From Verpa conica (lineage: Eukaryota; Ascomycota; Pezizomycetes; Pezizales; Morchellaceae): a DNA stretch of 64,000 nt. The notes beneath the pieces are model-generated. The model saw only the letters and a list, made by a program, of their open reading frames with translations. It made no database searches and was not told the DNA's origin. The stretch covers positions 1,736,001 through 1,800,000 of the forward strand of contig JAUFSD010000002.1 of assembly GCA_033030425.1 (NCBI GenBank), in the 5' to 3' direction. A program made the position numbers and the translations under genes. Below are positions 10,662 to 22,100 of this stretch, one piece after another; the first letter of the stretch is position 1; the number at the start of each line of letters is the position of its first letter.

Positions 10662-12425
10662 ATGAGGCGGCCTACCCTCATTCAAGCACTATCCCAGTTT
10701 GCCTTGCTTTCTGTTGCCCTGGCGGCGCACGATAGGAAAAGCAATGGTGTTAAGAGGCTCTCTGAATATCACTTTGATAGTATCCCTCAGTGTGTGGTGA
10801 ACTGCATATACCGTATGGATAGATCAGATCTTCCGCATGTTTGTAAACCTCTTTCTACAGGTTTCGATTGAGGTAAACGCTAATCTTCAAGCAATAGTGT
10901 ACTCCGGATAAGTACTACGGCCGTTTCGATATCGAGGATTTTATCAGAGACAAAGATGTTGCAGATTGTTTCTGTAGGGATTTGTTCTTTGTGAAAGGTT
11001 TCTCTGAATGTATTATCGATACAGTAAGTTCCATCTTAGTCTCTTAACTAGGTGACCTCTACTAACAGCCGAAAAGTGCAACAGGCCATCTCAGTTGTAT
11101 GAAACGCACTATCCTGAATCGTACCTGTGTTGATGAATACTGACCCAACTGGCTCTTTTATAGCTATCGCTCGGCACAATGGTCATATGATCATTGCGCA
11201 GCCCGAGGAGTTAACTTATTGGATCCTAAGGGTAAGACTTCAAGCCTCTCTCCCGTAAGAACACGTTTCTAAATAACGCTCTCCAATAGAAATTCCTTGG
11301 GTCCCCAAGAACATGGACCTCTTCAAGAACTGGGATCCGGACAATTGGGTTCCACCTGTACAGTGGATAGACATTGAGGAAACCTCTACAACAGCCACGG
11401 TGACTTCCACGGTTAACTCCACAACAACGGCAACGGCAACGTCAACGACAACTTCAATCTCTACGACCACTCATTCATTGAATAATACCATCACTACCAC
11501 CACAACTATCAATGGTACTCCAATCATCGTTGTGCCGACGGCTACTTTGACGACAACCATTAGCGCTGCTCCGACGGTGACCATGCATCCAGGAGTGAGG
11601 CCACCTGCAAGATTTGGTGATGAGATTACTATTGAAGTTGGATTTCAAAGTTTCTCGGGCCCAACTTGTGTTGCAAGATGTTATGAAAATCCTGAAAAGG
11701 CTGGGTGGTTCACCGATGCAAAGTATAAGGACGATGTTCACCCTGAGGTATTTACTCATCCAACCTAATACGGCTTCTTTAGTGGAAACTATAAATACTG
11801 ACAAACGTATAGTGCAAAGGCATATACGAGAAATATGTTAACAGCGGCATGAATACTAATGGCTGGTCAGAGGATGACCAGCGCAAGATCTCCCGCTGCG
11901 TGTGTACACACAAATCATACGTAAAGGCTATGTCTGAGTGTGGACTGCGGGAGTGCTCTTCAAGTAATGGAGAAACGTAAGAGCTCCCGTTGTTTACCAT
12001 AGAGCGACTTCACCTCACTAGGATTATCACTTACTAACAGTACCATTTTAAACCACAGTCAACAGGCTATCCTTTTCGGATATCAGGTCTGCTCAAAGAA
12101 AGGAATGATTGAGTTCCCTTATGTTGACGGTAGGTTTTCTCTTATCCCAATTATTTAGCCCTATCTAGCAAGCCACATTGACTGACTCTCTAAAGTCATG
12201 ATTGAGAAACTTCAAATCACCGTCCCAGGTAACGTCTCTCTTCCTGACCGGGTGGGTCTAGCCTCCCACGGGGTCGGTGGAGCTCCCACCTTCCCGATCC
12301 TCGACGAAGACGGTGAGAAGATGATGTTCCCATCCGGATCTGAGCGTCTCACCAATCTCCTTGAGAAAAATTCACTCTTCGCATCGTACATCATAGGGAC
12401 TGTATTTTTCATCGCGTTTTGGTAA
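10662..12425 (+). CDS. Double CFEM-domain surface protein, putative GPI-anchored, 8 exons, 447 aa
   Basis: Exons 10662-10838, 10898-11023, 11077-11126, 11164-11231, 11290-11747, 11813-11976, 12059-12129 and 12196-12425 join in one frame of 448 codons. The start MRRPTLIQALSQFALLSVALA is a signal peptide. The first domain has eight cysteines in CFEM order (PQCVVNC, HC, ADCFC, SEC, TC, DHC). The second has the same set (PTCVARC, PEC, RCVC, SEC, REC, QVC). A Thr/Ser-rich linker of about 80 residues (about 11380-11560) separates them and is probably O-glycosylated. The C-terminus ends in a hydrophobic tail (FASYIIGTVFFIAFW) as in GPI-anchored proteins. CFEM proteins sit at the cell surface and in some fungi bind haem or act in host interaction. 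The third exon needs the AAAAG acceptor at 11076; the nearer CAG would break the frame. Confidence 0.85.
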
Positions 12426-15400
12426 ACGGGTAGAACGGACTATGCATGTAGACTTGTAGTTTTTTTCTTTATTTTTCTTTTTTTGTTTTCTCTTCGATTT
12501 ACCAGGTGTTTATATGATCATGGGGATTTTTACGGAACTATTGTAACTTTATGTAATTGCTGTTTTTAAGCTTTTTTCAGTTATGGAAGTTCCGACAGTC
12601 CCAGGTGGATCAGCTAGAGTACTCATGATCGTCCATATAGAGCCTCATTTCATGAGACATGAATTTGTATCAATATTCGGCGAGAAGTAATCGGTGAGAG
12701 GGAGCGTACCGGAGTTTTTGTTTCGGAGTTGTCATTTCGGCGTTCTTGCGGCGGTGCGTCAGGTAAGCGATACCAAATAAAAATATATTACCGGATAGTA
12801 ATGCAGAGCGATACACCAAGCTGAAGACTTGTTACCGGGGCCGGGATATACTACATTCAGGGTACAGTACCAATGGGGCTAGGTTTACATACCCAAGAGT
12901 TTAATCATCAGGGTTGAAAGGTTCCAGTGGTAAAGAATCAACAGAGTCGGCTAAGTGACTGTGCCACTGATTAAGGTCGTTATACTACCTTGCCTCAGGT
13001 AAGCTTTCCCCGCGCAACAAGGGTATTTCTCGTGCTCTTACGTGATCATAAAAACGAAATTTCGTGATGGACAAGCGGCGGTGATCTACCTTATCCTAGG
13101 AGGCAGGATGTAATGTCTCAAAAATACATAATTTTCCTTGCGCAACCTTACCCCACTTCATGAGTCTATATTGAAGAGCATGTAACTTAAAGAACATTGG
13201 TATACCAGTCTCCTTTAAATTTTTATCTGGCCCTTTCATTCATATCCCAAATAGTGCTTAGGCTTTCAATAAATATACGTAGCTGGTAGTAGCTAGTGAT
13301 GCCATAGTATAAACGAATCGCTCCCAATTATCACATTGTTAGGGTGACCAAGGCGCTGGGTCAGGATCGATATTGAATAGCTTTTTTTCTTTCTTTATAA
13401 GCTAGCTTCGGCTTATATTACTACGAGACCCGAGATGTTTTTTCCTTCTGTCCTTAACCGAGGTTCTTCCAGTAAGCTTTTTATTGTCGCCAAGGATATA
13501 CACTGTATACTGCTCTAATGGTAGAGAACTTTACTGTAGTCAAAGATGTACTCTAGCTTTTATACAACTTATAGTATATCCAGCATGATTTAGAATATCG
13601 CTCAATATGAAGCTAGGTAAACTCTTACAGTCAAGATTACTTCACGTATAGCCAGTAAGAATGTAGCTAGGACCAAAGAGGGAGGCGGTGGACGCATCGA
13701 AGACTTAAAGATTGGAATAAATCATCTCGTATCGATCCAACCACTACAAATTTTTTTATTGTTCCACAGCACCTCCCCCCTCACCTAAAACCAACTCCAG
13801 CCAGCTCACTATCTCGTTGGTATTATACCCTACTGTCTATGTAACTCTAACCCGGATTTCTTAGGCTACTGCTAGTATTGATCCGCTTAAAAGAGGTTCG
13901 GCTATAATACTTATGTAAGATATGGACCGAACCCATGATATCGAGCTCATACTAGCTAACTATATTCAACATTGCCAAGAAACGCCATGTACCACCGCTC
14001 TATTACATAGCCTCGGTTTTCCCGGAGTCCTGTGCTCCGTTTCCTCTTATTTTTTGGCTAGCCCGGGAGGGGGGAGGGGACTTGTTTAATATTTATTAAA
14101 AATCGGTCATACAGAGTATTTCCGAGAACTACCCGAGTAGTTTTCCGCAGTATCCGAGGATTTTAAAGTGTCCTATGCATATGTGTGTGGGGTTTGACAG
14201 TGTGGGGGGTGGAGAAGATATTGATACAAGGGAAATTATTCATTGATACGTGTGTTCAACTTTTCTACTCGCGCCTTTCCTCTCATTCTCTAGAAAGTGT
14301 AGGAAAAAATGAGGCACGAGACCAATTACTTGTAGATGCCACCTTAGCCGACTAGTAATTGACTAACGTACATCAGGCTGAACTAGGAGAAGTCCCATTA
14401 ATGTATGTAGCGTAACCTTAATTCAACGAAGATCACCTTTTCCACTGGAGTACATGTATGCATTACATAGTCGGTCATATCCGACTTCGTCCTGTTCATA
14501 GCGGATATGGCTGAATTAGTGCCAGAGATCTACTGTGTCCTTCTCCATCTGTCTAGACTAGAAATTAGGTGCTGTCTGAGGCAGAAATGCAAATACCCTA
14601 TTTTGTAGTGATGAAGGGGATGAGCAGTTCATGCCGGCCGGTCCTTAGAGCCGGAGGAATTCCATTGAGTGCCCGTCAAGATTAGCGAAAAGGATCTCGG
14701 CAAAAACAGGTACAACTTAATATCCGGGATAGAGTGGAGAAGCTTCTTCCGAAGCAGCGGAAAAACTTAAGCAAATATTCCCCGTGCTGCTTGAGATTCA
14801 GGGAGGGTAACCTCACACCGCGTTGTTGACACCTAAACTTAGCAGTTTTCTATTATCCAAAGTGGTTAGGAGTTTCAGCGATAAATCTCCCTAGGAACTT
14901 TCTTCCCGGTTCCCCGGCGTCAATTCCTTTTTGGCAAGTAGAAATAGTAGTTGGACCCTCGATATACCAACTGCTGGACCTTTGGTAGCGTGATACCAAG
15001 CTTAGTTATATATTTAAGTACACTCGAAGATAGAAGGGGGCCCTGAGGATTTGATCTCGCCTGGGCCAATTAGTCTCGTGCCCCAAAACCCGCTACAGGG
15101 ATGAACATGGTGGTTTTGCGCCACGAAACCCGGCGGGCCGGGGCCGCTCCGGCACGAGGATTCCTTTAAAGACTGGAACTCGTGAATATTTTCCGAACCC
15201 CGAAAAGGAGAAGAAAAATAAAGAGAAGCTCTCAACAAACTACACACAGCACAGAGACTTTAAGCTTACATAAGCGTTATCATAGTTGTCTTATCAATCT
15301 TATCAACCGTTGTTGCTGCCATCTTATCTCTATGCCAACAGCCACGAACACCCAGAGCGAGACCAGAGCTAAGCTCACCAACAGCACAAAGCACCACTCC

Positions 15401-15439
15401 GGACGAGCCCACCCGCAGAAACCTGCCCAGAAAACAGAT
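12426..15439. other. Gene desert, about 3 kb
   Basis: No supported gene. Composition is AT-rich on the left. A more GC-rich patch at about 15020-15165 may belong to the promoter of the Mpv17-like gene. I looked for rRNA, tRNA and transposon relics and found none that I can defend. Confidence 0.45.
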
Positions 15440-16118
15440 ATGTCGCCTATACTGACAGCCACGCTGCAAACTGCATTCCTAAACGTTCTCTCGAATATCT
15501 TTGCACAGCTACTCCAAGCATACCAAAATAGTGCATGTTCCCCTTATCCCAACAAAAAAAAAAAAAACCCCCTCCGCCCGGATGACGATAGCTAACGAAA
15601 TAGTGTCAACAGGTCCCACCATCTGTGAATATTGTGCCTTTGATCAACTTCGGTCTCTTCGCCTTACTATCAACACCCCCAAATGTACTTTGGCAACAAT
15701 GGCTCGAAGCCTCGTTTCCTTCTCAGGTTCCAGCACCCGAGGAGAAAAATCCTGCTAAGCAAAAGCTCTCGATTGCAAATACAGCCAAAAAATTCTTGCT
15801 AGACCAAACGATCGGCGGGCCAGTCAACACAGTTCTCTTCATCGCTGCTATGGCTGGATTAAGGGGACTACCGAGTGATGAGATCATTGCAACTGTTAAA
15901 TCCGTGAGACCCCACTCCTCATCTTCCTCCAAGTAACAGAATCTGAAAATACATAAATCTAGGATTTCTGGCCACTGGTCATCGCATCTCTCAAGTTATG
16001 GCCTGCAGTCGCGGTTATATCATTTACACTTATTCCCGTAGAGAGGAGGACTGTGTTTGGGGCGATAGTGGCGCTAGGATGGAATGTTTATATTGGGCTT
16101 GTCATGAATATGTCCTAG
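15440..16118 (+). CDS. Mpv17/PMP22 family membrane protein, 3 exons, about 179 aa
   Basis: Exon 1 (15440 to about 15532) reads MSPILTATLQTAFLNVLSNI, the usual first helix of the Mpv17/PMP22 family. Exon 2 (15613-15903) holds the family signatures FALLSTPPNVLWQQWLE and KKFLLDQTIGGPVNTVLF. Exon 3 (15963-16118) gives LKLWPAV, FTLIPVERR and GWNVYIGL, matching the conserved KLWP, VP.eyR and WN.yl blocks. Total length of about 179 residues fits the family, which are four-helix proteins of the peroxisomal or inner mitochondrial membrane. The second intron (15904-15962) is ordinary. For the first, no GT donor gives the right phase; a GC donor at 15533 (AGT followed by GCATGT) with acceptor 15612 does. 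An in-frame upstream ATG would add a basic 36-residue leader, so mitochondrial targeting cannot be excluded. Confidence 0.85.
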
Positions 16119-16560
16119 ACTTAGCTCTGGTGTCATGCCTAATTTCTCATATTGGATTGGGTCTAATAAATTTGTGGTTTAGTACCCTTCTGATTTTTTT
16201 ACTTTTCTGGCTTCTTCTCAGAGGGCCTAGATATGCGTGCATATCGTTATATATTGGTATGGGTTATGTTTTGGGTTTTTACCTTAATTTTTTTAGGCTG
16301 GGCTACGCGAAACGAAACATATGGAGTGGCATTTTTGGCAGATATATCAATTTATCATTAAAATTTTTAAAATAAGGTGATAGTTACAGCTACGTGGGTC
16401 AGAGATAGACTAGATGACGAAAGGCCCCCGGTAATAACTCGTTTTTATCATCCACTAAGTAATAATCATATTAAAGGAATATCTAAATAGCTTCCTCTAG
16501 CCTTCTCTAAGAATACTTTATTTAGCTTATACACTCGCTAAAAGTCTTATTCTCCTTAAT

Positions 16561-16600
16561 GTCGGAGCTGCGAGTGACACTCGATGATCTCGACTCCGAC
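16561..16600. repeat. Nested inverted repeat (hairpin)
   Basis: GTCGGAG at the left end pairs with CTCCGAC at the right end. Between them CGAGTG and CACTCG form a second stem. It lies far from any gene. Function unknown; it could be a cruciform-forming relic of a transposon end. Confidence 0.4.
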
Positions 16601-18985
16601 ACTCCCCTAAAGAGTGCGTACGCGGCGTGGTGTAATCGATAGTCGTAACCCCTGTAGACTTATGCATAAACCACCGAATACGATTAGTTTGTACCAGCCA
16701 AACGCGGTAAAAGGCTAGAGAGAAACGTAATACAGACTGAAGTACCTAGAAGAAAGTAGCTAAGCAGAACAAAAGTAGTTAAGTGTCAATGGATTACTGA
16801 GAAATAGGTGATTAGGGTAGCCGAATAAAGACCAATAGCTGATTGAAGGCAGGGCGCCCTGCTTTATGATGCTTAGCTATGGAAAATATAGGGGAATCAA
16901 GCTAGGTGATGTACACCAACAGGGTAGATAGACCATCGTATCGTGCGAGGCAGCGACTAAAAAGGTTCATCTATAGTTGCTCGATCCTCACTACGAGGAA
17001 CCTCGCTATATATAAGGGAAAAAAAAACCCTTACTATAAGAAACCTTTCCCAGACCCCACCCGAACATTCCAGAACGGAGAAATACCCTTGCTATAAAGG
17101 ATATCTTCGGGAAACTTGCATATGTAATGAAGCCGGTCAAGCTCTTGGCGTTTCTTATAGCGAGGTGTAACTTTAATTCTGTTATATTTGCTTATTACAT
17201 GCTAACTGAAGCGAGTTATGGATAAACGGGTAAAATAAATGTATATACATTTAGTGGTAAAAAAAACCATACCTCCCTTGGCATCGTGATATCCTCCTAC
17301 ATATGTATTCTCTTGCTTCATAATCACTATACAGCAGCTGACAAGATTACATGTTTGTATAAAATAAAATGAATTTAGATGCAGTCATCAGAACCATATT
17401 CATCATCCCATACATCGTCGAAATATCGTAATATTCCAATGACGCAGCCAAGATAATTAATGTTGTGTGACAGACGTCAGCGTGTCGATAGCAGTTGGCT
17501 TTCCCCCCCTCACATCATAATCACTATAACTAACCTACCGAGTAGATAATCTTTCTACGCGTCAAGATTGTTTAGTTGCGGTATGTACGTAGCTACATGG
17601 GTCTGTATAACCTCTTCTGCAGCTCGATTGCAGCCGCCTGCTGTGCAGCGACGGCAAGAGAGATCGAGAAACGTGAGACACAAGATCCAAAGCTTCTATT
17701 TGCTCTTTATGGTTTTTGGCGAAGATTCTAGTAGTAGGATTGGCTACAAGACCTTCTTAGCAGACCCTGGTTTCTCGATCTTTTTTACCATATGCTGTAC
17801 AATCCGAGCGAACCCGGCCCGCCAACATCTGGCTTGGCTTCAGATGCTAGCTGTTTTGGGCCGGACTAGGGGGGATGGAAGATATTTTATCCTGTAGTAT
17901 CTAGATTGAACGTCATCTATTACTCTAAAACGGTTCAACTCTTGATATGTATACCCCACATGCTTGATATATATTACTCAACCATCTAGAGCTCTTGGAA
18001 TGATTTTGATCTAGTGCTCTCCGATAGACAGTCCCTCCTTGATACACCAATGATCGCTTATCATGAGTTCCTTCTGCTACATAGAGGTCTAGGGCTTAAG
18101 TTTCTGAACGAAGGCCTGATATGACCTGTTCTAGCGCTAAAACCGCCTGTTTTACTAAAGATACATAGAATTATATGACTAGATGTGTTTCTAAGATAAC
18201 ACATAACAGAAGGTGATCGATCTACTTTTTTCTGCATATACTTGTCAAGTTAGAAAACAATAACTAATATCACTGACACTAGGGAAATACGCCTGGCTGC
18301 GCGCCACCAAGGTACTTTGTGCAGCTACACCGGAAGTACAAGGTTCTCGATTCAGTGACATGTTTTATAATCGGAAGGTAGATGGTTTTTATGGTAATAA
18401 CAGGATATTGCGCTAAGGTTCGCACTAAAAGGATTTTTATGAGTGCTACTTCTTACCATGATTATTTAGAAGTATAGAATTTATCTGTGTTGGTCTAAAA
18501 TCTCTAGTTAATTGGAGACCTTTGAGTTCTAGATTTTCACGGGATATAGAATGCTATGCCTATACTCTATAATAATTACATCCGAGTGACCACTCATGGT
18601 GCATAGTCAGAGTGAAAAATTTGCTATTAGGAGTACTGTCAACCAATGAGTGTCAAGAACGTGATCACCTGGGTTATAGCTATCCCTAGAAACCCTATCC
18701 GAAATGATCCGAGGTATTAGGAATTAATAATCCTAGATTTCCTGCATAAGATCCCCAAAGATCAATGCTTGATTACATCTACATGTGACAAACCCAAAAT
18801 TGAGCCACGTGGGTAAGTATCGACTCTCTGGCTCCACAGAGAAATTCGTCAACGTGTGCACCTGGTTAAATCATTGGTCGATCTACTCGCTAACGTTCGT
18901 AAGCCTGGTAGGCATTGCACAATCTCCAGCGGTCAACCATTCAACACGGCAGGACGCACAAAAGTCAAAGTACTACTCTTGAAAT

Positions 18986-18993
18986 AGAAAAAA
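18986..18993 (-). terminator. Pol III T-run terminator of the 5S gene
   Basis: On the minus strand a run of six T residues begins within about ten bases of the 5S 3' end, as expected for RNA polymerase III termination. Confidence 0.6.
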
Positions 18994-19001
18994 GTGAATG
19001 A

Positions 19002-19116
19002 GTTCAGTACCTAGGATTCCCACGTGGTCACCCAACGCAGTACTAACTAGGCGATACGATGATTGGGTACAGCAGAGCGGACGGGATGCTCCAGTTTCAT
19101 CGTTCTATGACCGAAC
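19002..19116 (-). rRNA. 5S ribosomal RNA gene
   Basis: The minus strand carries the hallmark eukaryotic 5S blocks CATCCCGTCCGCTCTGC, TTAGTAC, GGGTGACCAC and GGGAATCCTAGG in the right order, with total length 115 nt. The ends pair (GTTCGGT with ACTGAAC, helix I). ACGATG pairs with CATCGT (helix II), and CCTAG with CTAGG in the 3' half. A T-run, the RNA polymerase III terminator, follows the 3' end (about 18986-18993). Dispersed single 5S genes are common in Pezizomycotina. The internal box A segment is unusual: it reads GTACCCAATC where fungi normally have a GTACTTAAGC-like sequence. A 5S-derived pseudogene is possible, but the preserved pairings favour a working gene. Confidence 0.82.
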
Positions 19117-22100
19117 ACGTTAAAGTGTAGTCAAATACAATACTTGTTTTTGATAGATGCAACTTTGCTCGCTTAAAGATCTAAAGGCTTTATAGTTTGT
19201 CTTACCTACGTGGCGATATCTAACAATCCATAGATTATAGTTGGACCTAGACCTACTATCGTTAGACCTTCAGGACCTAATCAATATACAAAGCACTAAC
19301 CAAAAACGGAAGACATGATATATCGAACTATGAGTATGAGCAGGACTATCACAAATGAAGAGATAGTATTTGTCGAAAGGATAGGCTCCTGTCAGGACCT
19401 TTAAGCCCAAGCTGGTATAGCTTATAATCGATCCTAATGGTCCAAAGGATCGTATGGCTTTCTCTTGTGAGTTTTGAGGCTGATGAGGGTAATAAAAATC
19501 AATGAAGCTTGTTCATAGTACCCAAGGCCAGATCAAAGGTGCTTGATTCTAAATCCAAGCATTGAGCAGTGTTCGCTAAGTGGTGTTGTTGAGCTTCTTT
19601 CCGGTGACTGATGTCCCAAAGTTATTTACGCCCCATGTCCCATCCAATAATTAGGCCTGTACGGTGATATCCCCCACGAGTCTCAGATGGATGTCTCAAG
19701 TCCCTTATATACTTCCCACCTATGAGCGTGGGGATATACCGGACCTGTTTATTAATCCGATAGAGTACCCCAAGTTGTTTTTAAGTTTCCTATGAGGGAA
19801 ATAAACATGTGAAACCCCAACATAGAAGTCCCCAAGATTACATACAACCGGCTTCCGTACTGCCCGGTAGACTTTCTTACCAAATACCAATAAATTGACA
19901 CCTATCTATGCGGGTCCGTAAACTTAAACACGCTGACCCAAGAAATCAAGATGAATAGTAATGAAACCGGAAGCCTTAGGAAAATATACCCGTGTCCCGC
20001 ATATGCATGCGTAGTTAACTCAGTTATGCTTACTTTACATCTTGATTTAATCAATCAAGTAACAGGCGCTCAAAGTCTGTACCAACATTACTGGTTTTGA
20101 AACTACAGATGCGGCTGCGCTGGGTTGGAAATTTCGAGTGATACTACATGACTATCACACTCTGGAATAGGAAAACATATCCCAAGGTCCACCCTTAACT
20201 AGCTACTGCTAAAGTATAAATGATTTATAATCTCGAAATCGTTAGCTTATTCGGGCGATCGGTCATCATCTGACGTATGTGTATTATATGGGCTTAGAGC
20301 TGAGAGTGCGGGATAAAGCGATCCCTGATCGAACATAGCCTCTGTGAATAGCCCCCCCCCCTAATAATTTCCTTCTCGTAAGTTAGCCCTAGGTATTAGT
20401 TTCATTTGAAGAAGGGGTAATAACGGAAGCTGAAGAAAAACGATGAGTGTTTGTTACGAGATTTGAATTGTCAGTTACTCAGGGAAAGAGAGAATCCGGC
20501 AGTCCCACAGAAGTAGTTAGTACCTAGGAGATTGAATATCCCTTTCCTCATCAAAAGAGTACTATTAACCATGTTCTTGTTATTTCCATGTTCATTACTA
20601 TTTTACCAGGTAGGGGGAACCAGGACAGTGCCACACACCCACATATATCCTTGCATATGGATCAATCGGATGCCGGAAGGATAAATTCAGTGTGTGTGTA
20701 GGAAATTCCACAAGATCCCCCATGCGTCACGCATGCAAAAAATTACAAGGTTTTATGCGATGGCGGGTCGCGTTTGAACACTGCTCACAACTCGATCTAT
20801 CTAGTTCTTGCTGTTTACTGCTTATTTTATTGGCTAGACGGGCGTACCGCGGTGCCTAAAGCTGCCGAAAATGCAGCTAAACGTTATCTTCCCGAACTCT
20901 ATTCCATAAGAGCTGTTTAGGTTGCCCCGGGGGAAGAGGGGGTTTGCAAATTTTTTGGGGAAGCTGGGGCTCGTTTTCATCGCAGCTTGTGTGGGATACG
21001 CGCTTTGTGATCGACATTCGGGGGCCTTTTGTGCCCTTACCCAAGTACCATAATTAATGACATTAGAGAGTCTTGGAAAGGCTTAACAGATAGGGTAGCA
21101 CAGCTAATAACAATCAAGAGTTTTAGAAAGGCTTGATGAGTGGGTTTAATCAAAAGTCCTTGGCGTATCTATAAACAGTAGATGGTGCATTAGACATGAG
21201 TACAATAGTGATACTCCACAAATCTTTCTCCACATCATAGAGGCAAAACAGTGATTTCAAAACCAGCCTTTCTACCTTATCTCGCTTGAGTAAAGTTATA
21301 CGCAAGGATTGCGCGTCCACGTCGGTGTCGGCGGTCGGAGGTTCTTACTTCCATGACCGGGGGAGGGGGCTTTTCTTTTTGTCTTTTTTTTTTACATGAG
21401 GGATTACTCTCTGGCGGAACTAACCGCTGTCAAATTGAGAGTAGGTCAGCTATACCCCAGAATTCCGTAGGTGAAAGAGCTGCTAGACCCACCCTGTTAT
21501 AGCCCTCTGTAGAAGCGTGATTTCGCGTCGGCGTGTATGCATCGATCCACCGTATCAGATTAAGTTTTATACTAGCTCCTTTACAGTGATTATGAGCCCC
21601 CTCCGAAATTATATAGCAATCTACTATCACCGCTACTGGAAAGGATACAGCGGCACACGGTTATCATCGTACTGTTTTCATAAGTCTGTGGGGAGCTACC
21701 GGGAACTAGACTGCAAGGCAGATTTGCACCCACTAGGCAGCCGAGGCTTTAGTGATCACCTGCCGCTTTCTTGCTTATAGATTTGAAGCTTAACCTGTGC
21801 CATTGCTACACGTACGAGGGATACAGAAGCTCTGAGCACAATTGGCCCCCCCCACCTGTAATGTGTATTCAAACTGGATACGAAGAATCTGAGCATGCAA
21901 GTGTCTTGGTTCTCGATGTACTGAATCAAAAACAAATACATACCAATCATGATTCACGCATAGATTTTTACCTCGAGTAACATAGCTCTACTGAAACCCA
22001 AGAAGTTATTCTATACCCCCCGGCTTCCCCCATATCAGCCCATTCGTTTCTAGCCCGGATAGATGGTACGTTCAACAGATCATGATTCATAGTACAAGGG

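Larger units (their letters stand above)
16119..19001. other. Gene desert with one structured palindrome
   Basis: No supported gene. A hydrophobic open frame overlapping the end of the Mpv17-like gene (to about 16375) is taken as 3' UTR. A compact nested palindrome lies at 16561-16600. Confidence 0.45.

Noticed and set aside
11024..11076. Apparent one-base frameshift in the CFEM gene
   Set aside because: Using the AAAAG acceptor at 11076 instead of the nearer CAG keeps the frame and gives the expected eighth cysteine.
14918..14930. CGTCAATTCCTTT, identical to a universal small-subunit rRNA segment (reverse strand)
   Set aside because: Only 13 bases match and the flanks do not look like 18S rRNA.
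15998..16375. Hydrophobic 125-codon plus-strand frame
   Set aside because: Overlaps the last Mpv17 exon in another frame and runs into AT-rich 3' UTR; hydrophobicity follows from T-rich DNA.
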